Source: Phytohabitans kaempferiae
Lineage (GTDB): Bacteria; Actinomycetota; Actinomycetes; Mycobacteriales; Micromonosporaceae
Length of the DNA: 64,000 bases
Direction of reading: 5' to 3'
NCBI RefSeq assembly: GCF_042433955.1
Contig: NZ_JBHLUH010000021.1
Location: 62,001-126,000 of the forward strand
Both the position numbers and the translations under genes were made by a program. Below are positions 15,969 through 23,789 of this stretch, piece after piece (the stretch's first letter is position 1; each line of letters opens with the position of its first letter). The notes beneath the pieces are model-generated. The model was not told where the DNA came from and did no database searches. It worked only from the letters and a program-made list of their open reading frames with translations.

Positions 15969-17473
15969 TGGCCGACCGGCTGGACATCGTCCTGCTCGTG
16001 GGGGCGGTCGTCGTGCTCGTCGCCGTCGGTGCCGTGCGCCTCTCCACCCGCCTGGGCCTGCCGAGCCTCCTGGTCTACCTGGCGATCGGCGTCGCGCTCG
16101 GCGAGTCGGGCCTGGGCATCGACTTCGAGAACGCCGAGCTCACGCGCGTGCTCGGCTTCTGCGCGCTGATCGTGATCATCGCCGAGGGCGGGCTCACCGC
16201 GCGGTGGGGCATGCTCCGGCCGGTGCTCGGCGTGTCGGCCACGCTCGCGACCCTCGGCGTGCTCGCCAGCTCGGCGGTCGTCGGCCTCGCCGTGTACCTG
16301 GTGCTCGACCTCGACTGGCGGCTGGCGCTCCTCTACGGTGCGGTGCTCTCCTCCACCGACGCGGCGGCGGTCTTCGCCACGCTCCGCCGGCTGCGGCTGC
16401 CGCCCCGGCTCGTGGCCACGCTCGAGGCCGAGTCCGGCATGAACGACGCCCCGGCCGTACTCCTCGTCATCCTGCTCTCCGCCCGGACGCTCGACGGTGC
16501 CCACCCCTGGTGGTACGAGGCGCTCGTCGTCATCTACGAACTCGCGGCCGGCGCGGCGATCGGCTACCTGGTCGGTGTGGGCGGGCGGTGGGCGCTGCGG
16601 CGGGCCGCGCTGCCGTCGGCCGGGCTCTACCCGATCGCCGCGGTGGGGCTGACCGTGCTCGCGTACGCTGCCGGCGCGGTCGCGCACGCCTCCGGCTTCC
16701 TCGCCGTGTACGTGGCCGGCGTGGTGCTCGGCAACGCACGGCTCCCGCACCGCCAGGCCATCCTCGGCTTCGCCGACGGGCTGGCGTGGCTGGCCCAGAT
16801 CGGCCTCTTCGTGCTGCTCGGGCTGCTCGCCTCGCCGGCGCGGCTGGGCGACGCGCTGCTACCGGCGATCGTGACCGGGCTCGCGCTGGTGCTGCTCGCC
16901 CGGCCGCTGGCGGTGGTGCTCTCCGCGACGCCGTTCCGGGTCGGCATGCGCGACCAGGCGTTCCTCTCGTGGGCGGGGCTGCGCGGGGCGGTGCCGATCG
17001 TGTTCGCCACCGTGCCGCTCTCGGCCGGGCTCGCGGGCGCGACGCAGCTCTTCGACGTGGTGTTCGTGCTGGTGGTCATCTTCACGCTGGTGCAGGGCGC
17101 CACGCTCGCGCCGGTCGCCCGCCTGCTCCGGGTCAACGCGCCGGCCGAGGCCACCGAGATCCGCGTGGACAGCGCGCCGCTCGAGCACATGCGGGCCGAC
17201 CTGTTGCAGCTCGAGATACCGGAGGGGTCGCGGCTGGCCGGCGTACACGTGGACGAGTTGCGCCTGCCGGTCGGCGCGGCGGTCACGCTCGTGCTGCGCG
17301 ACGGCGTGGGCTTCGTACCCGACCCCGGTACCCGCCTCAAGGTGGGGGACAACATGCTCATCGTCGCCACCACCGAGGCACGCGACGCGGCAGAGCGGAG
17401 GCTGCGCGCGGTGAGCCGCCGGGGCAGGTTGGCGAGGTGGTTCTCCGAGTATGGCGACGACCGGGACAAATGA
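15968..17473 (+). CDS. CPA1/NhaP2-type cation/proton antiporter
   Basis: Membrane antiporter that exchanges K+ or Na+ for H+. The 501-aa protein has about 12-13 hydrophobic helices (residues 5-385). The helix containing Ser-Ser-Thr-Asp-Ala-Ala-Ala-Val is followed by Glu-Ser-Gly-Met-Asn-Asp-Ala-Pro-Ala-Val, which includes the Asn-Asp ion-site pair of CPA1 antiporters. The last ~100 residues form a cytoplasmic TrkA-C-like regulatory domain, as in NhaP2/CvrA K+/H+ antiporters. The GTG overlaps the upstream stop by one base. Ion preference cannot be read from sequence. Confidence 0.88.
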   Translation: MADRLDIVLLVGAVVVLVAVGAVRLSTRLGLPSLLVYLAIGVALGESGLGIDFENAELTRVLGFCALIVIIAEGGLTARWGMLRPVLGVSATLATLGVLASSAVVGLAVYLVLDLDWRLALLYGAVLSSTDAAAVFATLRRLRLPPRLVATLEAESGMNDAPAVLLVILLSARTLDGAHPWWYEALVVIYELAAGAAIGYLVGVGGRWALRRAALPSAGLYPIAAVGLTVLAYAAGAVAHASGFLAVYVAGVVLGNARLPHRQAILGFADGLAWLAQIGLFVLLGLLASPARLGDALLPAIVTGLALVLLARPLAVVLSATPFRVGMRDQAFLSWAGLRGAVPIVFATVPLSAGLAGATQLFDVVFVLVVIFTLVQGATLAPVARLLRVNAPAEATEIRVDSAPLEHMRADLLQLEIPEGSRLAGVHVDELRLPVGAAVTLVLRDGVGFVPDPGTRLKVGDNMLIVATTEARDAAERRLRAVSRRGRLARWFSEYGDDRDK

Positions 17474-17634
17474 TCGACTAGAGTGTCTTTTGCCCGGTTT
17501 GTGGGTTTAGCGGCCTCTGAATTGGGTACGAGCGGTGCGGCATGTTGTCGGACGTCTTCACGTTCCGTATTCTTGCCAGCCACCGGAGTGCGCGGCGATC
17601 CCGTCGCGCGCCCGTTTTGCAAGTGGGGGACGCG

Positions 17635-18858
17635 ATGGCCGAGCGGGCGAATGCCGCGCGCAAGGCGGCATCGAAGGGCGGTGCGGGCACACGCACCGGG
17701 GGCACTCGGGCCGCGGCGCAGCGCACCGCGAGTGTGTCCGCGACCAAGGCCAAGGCGGCCTCCGGACCGGCCCGGAGCGGGTCCGGGAGCGCGGCGAAGA
17801 AGGCGGCGACCGGGGCCCGCAAGGCATCGCCGGGCCCGGTGCGGGCCGGCACCTCCACGAGCAAGAAGGCCGCGAAGAAGGCAGCCGGGGCCAAGGCGCC
17901 CGCGAAGGCCGCGCCCGCGAAGGCCGCGCCCGCGAAGGCCGCACCTGCGAAGACGAGGTCCGCGAAGGCCGAGCCTGCGAAGGCGGCGGTCGCGAAGGCT
18001 GCACCTGCGAAGGCGGCGTCCGCGAAGGCGGCGTCCGCGAAGGCGGCGTCCGCGAAGGCGACGTCGGCGAAGGGCGTGCCTGCCAAGGCGGCGCCCGCGA
18101 GGTCGGCGACCGGAAAAGCCGCGCCGGGGAAAGGCGCGACCGCGAAGGCCGTTGGCGTGAAGAAAGAGGCCAAGGGCGCGCAAGGTGTCAAGACGACAGA
18201 AGGCGCCAGCACCACCAAAGCCACCAAAGGTAAGAAGGCGACCCCCGCCACCGCCGCGACCGGACCGACCACGGTGACCGGCGCGGGCGCACCACCACAG
18301 ACACCGGCGCCGGACGTGGCGCCGGTGGAGGCCGTGGCTCCGGCCCACCAGGCCGGCAGCGCTGCGAACACCACCACACCGACCGCGGCCACCCAGGCCC
18401 CGCCTATCGCCGCGGACACCGCGGCCAAGGGAGCGACGATGGCGAAGCCAGCTGACACCAAGACCGCCACCAGCCGCAAGCCGGCGAAGGGGACCCGCAG
18501 CGCGGCGGAGACAGAGAAGATCAGGGCCGCCCTGGCTGGGCGCCGGGACGAGTTGCAGTCGGAGTACGATCAGACGCTGAGCGAGATCACCGAGCTTCAG
18601 CGCGAGCGGCTGACCGACTCGGCCGGCGACGACCAGGCCGACACGGGCACGAAGACGTTCGAGCGGGAGCAGGAGATCTCTCTGGCGAACGGCATCCTCG
18701 ACCGGATCAGTCAGGTGGAGCGGGCGCTGGAGCGGCTCGACGAGGGCAACTACGGCTGGTGCGAGCGGTGCGGCAACCCGATCCCGGTGGAGCGGCTCGC
18801 CGCGTTCCCCTCGGCGACGCTGTGCGTGACATGCAAGCAGTTGGAGGAGCGCCGGTGA
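17635..18858 (+). CDS. Histone-like Lys/Ala-rich protein with C-terminal DksA/TraR zinc finger
   Basis: The 407 residues divide into a long basic, low-complexity N-terminus (residues 1-~285) with many Ala-Lys-Ala-Ala-Pro/Ser repeats like histone H1 tails, and a DksA/TraR domain (about 295-407). The latter has a helical region and Cys-x2-Cys...Cys-x2-Cys, as Cys-Glu-Arg-Cys and Cys-Val-Thr-Cys. The basic tail suggests nucleic-acid binding; the zinc finger suggests RNA polymerase or DNA interaction. ATG 17635 is preferred because GTGGGGGA precedes it; an in-frame ATG at 17542 also exists. The stop overlaps the first GTG of the 89-bp array. Confidence 0.82.
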   Translation: MAERANAARKAASKGGAGTRTGGTRAAAQRTASVSATKAKAASGPARSGSGSAAKKAATGARKASPGPVRAGTSTSKKAAKKAAGAKAPAKAAPAKAAPAKAAPAKTRSAKAEPAKAAVAKAAPAKAASAKAASAKAASAKATSAKGVPAKAAPARSATGKAAPGKGATAKAVGVKKEAKGAQGVKTTEGASTTKATKGKKATPATAATGPTTVTGAGAPPQTPAPDVAPVEAVAPAHQAGSAANTTTPTAATQAPPIAADTAAKGATMAKPADTKTATSRKPAKGTRSAAETEKIRAALAGRRDELQSEYDQTLSEITELQRERLTDSAGDDQADTGTKTFEREQEISLANGILDRISQVERALERLDEGNYGWCERCGNPIPVERLAAFPSATLCVTCKQLEERR

Positions 18859-19290
18859 GCGCGAGGAGTGAGCTTCGACGGCCTGTGGTCGTCGGCGCAC
18901 GCTGCGGTCGCGAGCCCCGCAGTCGCGAACGAAGGTAGGCTCGGTGAGCGCGAGGAGTGAGCTTCGACGGCCTGTGGTCGTCGGTGCACGCTGTGGTCGC
19001 GAGCCCCGCAGTCGCGAACGAAGGTAGGCTCGGTGAGCGCGAGGAGTGAGCTTCGACGGCCTGTGGTCGTCGGCGCACGCTGTGGTCGCGAGCCCCGCAG
19101 TCGCGAACGAAGGTAGGCTCGGTGAGCGCGAGGAGTGAGCTTCGACGGCCTGTGGTCGTCGGTGCACGCTGTGGTCGCGAGCCCCGCAGTCGCGAACGAA
19201 GGTAGGCTCGGTGAGCGTACGGAGTGCGCGCCGACGGTCCACGGCCGTCGGCGCGCGTCCGTCCGCTGGCTCCGCGGTCGCGAACGAAAG
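18855..19290 (+). repeat. 89-bp tandem array of 27-aa mini-ORFs
   Basis: Four nearly identical 89-bp units start at GTG 18855, 18944, 19033 and 19122; a diverged fifth begins at 19211. Each of the four holds a complete ORF: GTG, 26 codons, TAG, then 5 nt to the next GTG, with GAAGG before that GTG as a possible ribosome site. The first GTG overlaps the upstream stop as GTGA. The fifth unit encodes 30 residues and ends inside lspA (TGA 19301-19303). This fills the 432-bp gap between the DksA-type gene and lspA. A related unit occurs at 31762-31956. Confidence 0.85.
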
Positions 19291-19872
19291 GTGTCACAGC
19301 TGAGCACGGAGACGGAAGAAGCGGTTGGCGAGCGCCGGCCACTGCCGGCCAGGCGGCTGGCGGTGTGGCTCCTGGTCGCCACCGCCGCCGTCGTGGTGCT
19401 CATCGACCAGGTCACCAAGCAGCTCGCACTCTCCTATGTGGATGATGACGAGTCGGTGCGCCTGCTCGGCGGCGCCGTCTACCTCAGCCTGACCCGCAAC
19501 AGCGGGGCGGCCTGGAGCCTGGGCCGCGACTACACGTTCATCTTCCCGCTGATCACCTGCGGCGTCGTCGTGTGGATCGTGTGGATGGCGCTGCGGCTGC
19601 GTTCCGTGCCGTGGGGGCTGGCGCTCGGGCTGGTGCTCGGCGGCGCGCTCGGCAACGCCACCGACCGGATCTTCCGGGCGCCCGGCCCGTTCATGGGGCA
19701 CGTGGTCGACATGGTGAGCGTCTTCGGCCCCAACGGGCAGTACTTTCCGATCTTCAACGCGGCTGACTCATCGCTCACCTGTGGGGTGATCCTGGCGATC
19801 GCACTGGAGTTCACCGGACGCCAGCGCGACGGCACCCGCATCCGCGCGAAGGAGCGCAAGGAGACCACGTGA
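19291..19872 (+). CDS. lspA: Lipoprotein signal peptidase LspA
   Basis: Membrane aspartyl protease that removes signal peptides from prolipoproteins. The 193-aa protein has four hydrophobic segments. The two catalytic aspartates are seen in Asn-Ala-Thr-Asp-Arg (D125) and Phe-Asn-Ala-Ala-Asp-Ser (D159). GTG 19291 is the most upstream start outside the repeat array, but its ribosome site is poor because GAAAGG abuts it. The frame stays open upstream into the array, so the exact start is uncertain. The stop overlaps the rluD start. Confidence 0.92.
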   Translation: MSQLSTETEEAVGERRPLPARRLAVWLLVATAAVVVLIDQVTKQLALSYVDDDESVRLLGGAVYLSLTRNSGAAWSLGRDYTFIFPLITCGVVVWIVWMALRLRSVPWGLALGLVLGGALGNATDRIFRAPGPFMGHVVDMVSVFGPNGQYFPIFNAADSSLTCGVILAIALEFTGRQRDGTRIRAKERKETT

Positions 19873-20795
19873 CCACCCGTTCCGTCCCCGTGCCGGACGG
19901 GCTCGACGGCCTGCGCCTCGACCAGGCCGTCTCGCGCCTGTTCGGACTCTCCCGCAGCGCCGCCGCCGCCCTCGTGGAGGCGGGTGACGCGCTGGTCGAC
20001 GGCGTACCGCGCCCCAAGGCCGACAAGGTGACCGCCGGCTCCTGGCTGGAGGTCACGCTGCCCGCGCCGCCGTCGCCGGTGGAGGTCGTGCCCCAGGCCG
20101 TACCCGGATTGCGGGTCATCTACGCGGACGACGACATCGTCGTGGTGGACAAGCCGGTCGGCGTGGCCGCGCACCCGAGTCCAGGGTGGACCGGCCCGAC
20201 GGTGATCGGTGGTCTCGCGGCGGTCGGCCACCGCATCTCCACCAGCGGCGCGGCCGAGCGGCAGGGCGTCGTGCACCGCCTCGACGTCGGTACGACCGGG
20301 GTGATGGCGGTGGCGAAGAGCGAGCACGCGTACACGGTGCTGAAGCGCGCATTCAAGGAGCGCGAGGTGGAGAAGCGCTACCACGCGGTGGTGCAGGGGC
20401 ACCTCGACCCGCTGCGCGGCACGATCGACGCGCCGATCGACCGCCACCCCACACACGACTACAGGTGGGCGGTGGTGTCGGGCGGCAAACCGAGCATCAC
20501 GCACTATGACACATTGGAGGCATTTCCCACCGCCAGCCTCGCCGACGTACGACTGGAAACCGGCCGTACGCACCAGATCCGGGTCCACTTCTCGGCCATG
20601 CGGCACCCGTGCGTAGGTGACCTGACGTACGGTGCGGACCCGACACTCGCTGCCCGTTTAGGGCTGTCCAGACAGTGGTTGCACGCCCGTGCGCTCAGCT
20701 TCCTGCACCCCCGTACGGGGGAAGAAGTTCGCTTCGTCAGCGACTACCCTGATGACCTGGCGCACGCGTTGTACACGCTCCGTGACGCCGCCTGA
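19869..20795 (+). CDS. RluA/RluD family rRNA pseudouridine synthase
   Basis: Converts uridine to pseudouridine in rRNA. The 308-aa protein starts with an S4-like RNA-binding domain (residues ~1-75). The catalytic domain carries His-Arg-Leu-Asp-Val-Gly-Thr-Thr-Gly with catalytic Asp139 and the family Gly-Arg-Thr-His-Gln-Ile-Arg-Val-His. RluD rather than another paralogue is suggested by the S4 domain and the lspA neighbourhood, which is standard. The GTG overlaps the lspA stop. Confidence 0.9.
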   Translation: MTTRSVPVPDGLDGLRLDQAVSRLFGLSRSAAAALVEAGDALVDGVPRPKADKVTAGSWLEVTLPAPPSPVEVVPQAVPGLRVIYADDDIVVVDKPVGVAAHPSPGWTGPTVIGGLAAVGHRISTSGAAERQGVVHRLDVGTTGVMAVAKSEHAYTVLKRAFKEREVEKRYHAVVQGHLDPLRGTIDAPIDRHPTHDYRWAVVSGGKPSITHYDTLEAFPTASLADVRLETGRTHQIRVHFSAMRHPCVGDLTYGADPTLAARLGLSRQWLHARALSFLHPRTGEEVRFVSDYPDDLAHALYTLRDAA

Positions 20796-20848
20796 CCGGC
20801 CCGGTCGAGGCACTACGTCGAGGGTCACCACAGAGGGAGAGCTACACC

Positions 20849-21862
20849 GTGCGCACTGGCGACCTGCTGCGCCGGTTGGACAGCCGGTTGTTGCCGCCCC
20901 TGGCACGGGCCATGTCGCGGCTGGCACAGGGGCGCCTCCGGATGCGGGTGCTGTCGGGCGCGGCTCTCCTCTCGGCGACGGCGGTGTTGCTGACCGCGGT
21001 GTGGGCCGCCGACCGGCGGGTGCCGGCCGGTGACCCCACGGTCGGCGAGGTGGTGCGGGTCGGCGTGATCGACGGGCAGTCCATCCCCGGGTACGTCGCG
21101 TCCAGCCGCCAGGAGCTGGCCCAGATGCTCGCCACCCCACCGTCCACCGGAGACACCTACGCGCTGGTGACGCTCACCGGCTACCTGGCGCCCGACCGGC
21201 TCACCGCGGTACTGCGGGGCGTCTCGGTCGCCCAGGTCCTCGGGCGGGTCCCGCTGCCCGAGACGCAGACGCAGATCGTGCACATCCCGGCGGCGCGCAT
21301 CCCCGGCGACGTGGTGGCCGGCATGGCGGAGGTGGCCGAGCGGAAAGAGGCCGAGGCCGCGGAGTACCGGACGCTGAGCAACACCCTCACCGGCGACAGC
21401 GACCGGGAGCGGCAGCTGCGCCAGGTCTACGACAGCGGTGCCGAGGTCGCCACGGCGGAGGCGACTGCCTACCGATCGTCATGCTCGTGCGTCTACGCCG
21501 CGGTGATTCGCGCCACACCATCCGCCCTGGAGCAGCTCTCCGCGCGGGCCGAGGTGCGCGCCGTCGACCCCGCCCCCGAGGTGCGCCGCCTCGACCGGGC
21601 CGTGTTCCTGCCGCCGCTGCCCGAGCAGGACGACATCGTGCGCCCGCCGGCCGACACCGCCCTCCCGTCGCCCGCACCGTCCGCCGCGCCGACGAAGACC
21701 GTCGAGCCCACCCCGACCAGCGCCACCGTGGCCCCCACGCCGGTCGTGACCAGCGAAGCGCCGCCCTCCCCGGCGCCGACCACCCCCTCGCCGGCCCCGA
21801 CCTCGCCGCCCGTGTCGCTGCCGCCCACCGAGCCAGCGAGTTCGCCCTCGGCGGCTCAGTGA
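20849..21862 (+). CDS. Membrane-anchored secreted protein with Pro/Thr/Ser tail
   Basis: Function unknown. The 337-aa protein has a basic start and one hydrophobic segment (residues ~33-52), then an extracytoplasmic domain (~55-255). The domain contains a predicted helical stretch (Val-Ala-Glu-Arg-Lys-Glu-Ala-Glu-Ala-Ala-Glu) and a Cys-Ser-Cys motif. From about residue 265 a Pro/Ser/Thr/Ala-rich tail resembles cell-wall spacers. It looks like a type II membrane anchor. The GTG follows GGGAGAG, and a hairpin terminator lies just after the stop. Confidence 0.7.
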   Translation: MRTGDLLRRLDSRLLPPLARAMSRLAQGRLRMRVLSGAALLSATAVLLTAVWAADRRVPAGDPTVGEVVRVGVIDGQSIPGYVASSRQELAQMLATPPSTGDTYALVTLTGYLAPDRLTAVLRGVSVAQVLGRVPLPETQTQIVHIPAARIPGDVVAGMAEVAERKEAEAAEYRTLSNTLTGDSDRERQLRQVYDSGAEVATAEATAYRSSCSCVYAAVIRATPSALEQLSARAEVRAVDPAPEVRRLDRAVFLPPLPEQDDIVRPPADTALPSPAPSAAPTKTVEPTPTSATVAPTPVVTSEAPPSPAPTTPSPAPTSPPVSLPPTEPASSPSAAQ

Positions 21863-21869
21863 CGCGGCG

Positions 21870-21895
21870 TGCCGCGACGGTCACCGCTCGCGGCA
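21870..21895 (+). terminator. Hairpin terminator
   Basis: TGCCGCGA (21870-21877) pairs perfectly with TCGCGGCA (21888-21895) around a 10-nt loop, 7 nt after the stop of the secreted-protein gene. No T-run follows. The rest of the gap to 22085 shows no other clear element. Confidence 0.55.
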
Positions 21896-22085
21896 GCATC
21901 CGGGATCACCACCACGCGTTGAACCGTTGGCCGGTGAGGTTCGTGTCCACAGCGGAGTGGCCGGCGAAGGGAGCTCGGTGACGCACCGTGTGTGCTTCGG
22001 TCGTTGGACCGATGGTGTGGTCTGAATAAGGATTTGTTCGTAGCCTGTCAGGGCGGGACCGATATGGCGCTGGGAGGGGCGAGCC

Positions 22086-23702
22086 GTGGAGGGCACCGAG
22101 ACCGGCTGGGGCCGGCCTGCGGAACCAGCGCCGCGTTGGCGGGCGCTGCTCGACCGTGCTCGTGGCGGCCGCACCGGTGAGCAGCCTGAGGTGGGCCTCG
22201 ACCCGAGAGGGCGGCGGGCCCCGAGCCCGCTCGACGGCCGCGACGACGGCCCGGCGTTCGACCTGCCACCGCCACGACCGCTCGACGGCGGCTTCGACGA
22301 CCGGTGGGACGACGTCCGTGAGGAGCGCGGTGGCTACGACGGCGGTCGCGGCTACGACGGGCCGCCGCCACGCCCGCGCGGGGCGAACGGCGCGGCAAAC
22401 GGCGCCAACGGGCGTTCGCGCGCCAGCGGCGGCTACGCGCCGCCCGGGGCGTACGGGAGCCCGGTCGACTACTCCACCGACGACGGCTATCCGTCCACCG
22501 ACGACGGCTATCCGCCCGACGCGCGCTACGGCGACCAGGGCTACGGCGATTCGCGCTACCCCGACCAGCGATACGGCGACGGCCGCCGCGGCGAGCCGCG
22601 CTACCCCGACTCCGGCTACCCGACCCAGGACACGCGGATGACCGGCGACCCGCGGATGGCGGCGCGCCCCGGCCCGGCCGTCGTGCGCGACCCGGTCCCG
22701 CCGCGCGAGCCAGCTCCCCGCGAGCCGGCCACGCGGGGCGAGGCGGCGGCGCGCGGCGGATACAGCCGGTGGGCCGAGCTGGAGGAGGGCGGCTGGCAGC
22801 CGCCGGCGCCACCCCGACCCGCGGCTCCGCCGCCGCAGCAGCAGGACAACGGATACGCGCCGCAGGTGGAGTTCCGGCAGACCCGCCCCGACGCGGAGGT
22901 GGAACGGGCGGTCAGCGTGCTCCGGCGCGACCTGGGCATGCCCAAGGTGCTCGCGTTCGCCAACCCCAAGGGCGGCGTGCACAAGACCACCGCGACCGTG
23001 CTGGCCGCGGCGACGGTCGGCAGCGTGCGCGGCCGAGGCGTGCTGGCCTGGGACGACAACGAGCTGCGCGGCACGCTCGGCCTGCGGGCCGGCAGCGCGC
23101 GGCACGCCCGCACGATCCGGCACCTGATCGCCGATCTGGCCGACGTCGAGGCGCACCACGGGCTCGAACTCAAGGAGGAGCTCGACGACTACCTGCGGCA
23201 CGCCTCCGACGGGTCGTACGACGTGCTGGCCGGCGAGGAGAGCCCGCGGTTCGCCCAGCGCCTCGACCAGTACACGGTGCGTCGGGTCCTCGAGCTGCTG
23301 CGCCGCACCCACGACGTGATCTGCGTCGACACCGGCAACAACGTGGAGAGCGCCAACTGGCAGACCGTGCTCCAGGCGGCCGACCAGCTCGTGATCACGA
23401 CGGTGCCGCGCGAGGACGCCGCGTTCACCGCCGACTGGATGCTCGACCTGCTCGACGAGGTGGGCATGGGCGAGCTGGCGGCCAACGCGGTGACGCTGCT
23501 GTCCTGCCCGACGCCGGGGCACTCGCCGCTGCTCGACGACCTGGCCCGGCACTTCGCGACGCGTACCCGGGCGGTGGCCGTGGTGCCGTACGACCCGGCG
23601 CTCGAGACCGGCTCCTCGATCGAGTACAACCAGTTGCAGCCGGAGACCCGCGCGGCATGGCTCAAGGCCGCCTCTGTGATGTTGGAGCCTTTCGTGCGCT
23701 GA
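22086..23702 (+). CDS. ParA/MinD-like ATPase with disordered N-terminus and deviant Walker A
   Basis: The 538 residues comprise a Gly/Asp/Arg/Tyr/Pro-rich, probably disordered N-terminus (1-~275) with Asp-Gly-Tyr-Pro and Tyr-Gly-Asp repeats, and a ParA/MinD-type ATPase domain (~285-538). The P-loop reads Lys-Gly-Gly-Val-His-Lys-Thr-Thr from K295; the usual Gly before the catalytic Lys is His. The Cys-Val-Asp-Thr-Gly-Asn-Asn segment fits switch II. A proline-rich tail followed by a MinD-like domain is typical of ESX-linked and other actinobacterial positioning ATPases, but no secretion genes lie nearby. The GTG has GGGAGGGG at good distance. A role in chromosome or protein positioning is inferred only. 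Confidence 0.75.
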   Translation: MEGTETGWGRPAEPAPRWRALLDRARGGRTGEQPEVGLDPRGRRAPSPLDGRDDGPAFDLPPPRPLDGGFDDRWDDVREERGGYDGGRGYDGPPPRPRGANGAANGANGRSRASGGYAPPGAYGSPVDYSTDDGYPSTDDGYPPDARYGDQGYGDSRYPDQRYGDGRRGEPRYPDSGYPTQDTRMTGDPRMAARPGPAVVRDPVPPREPAPREPATRGEAAARGGYSRWAELEEGGWQPPAPPRPAAPPPQQQDNGYAPQVEFRQTRPDAEVERAVSVLRRDLGMPKVLAFANPKGGVHKTTATVLAAATVGSVRGRGVLAWDDNELRGTLGLRAGSARHARTIRHLIADLADVEAHHGLELKEELDDYLRHASDGSYDVLAGEESPRFAQRLDQYTVRRVLELLRRTHDVICVDTGNNVESANWQTVLQAADQLVITTVPREDAAFTADWMLDLLDEVGMGELAANAVTLLSCPTPGHSPLLDDLARHFATRTRAVAVVPYDPALETGSSIEYNQLQPETRAAWLKAASVMLEPFVR

Positions 23703-23789
23703 GCCGGTGCGCCATCTTCGGCGTGTCGGACCTGCGGGCTAGGCTCAGCCTCACCGCTGACCGCTAGTGCGAACGAGGGGGGCCGTAGG

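Noticed and set aside
16627..19242. 871-codon minus-strand frame across the antiporter, DksA-type gene and the 89-bp array
   Set aside because: Its repeats are the complement of the array and of the Lys/Ala repeats. The plus-strand genes are clear.
18855..19290. CRISPR array
   Set aside because: Units are contiguous 89-bp repeats without unique spacers, and no cas genes are present.
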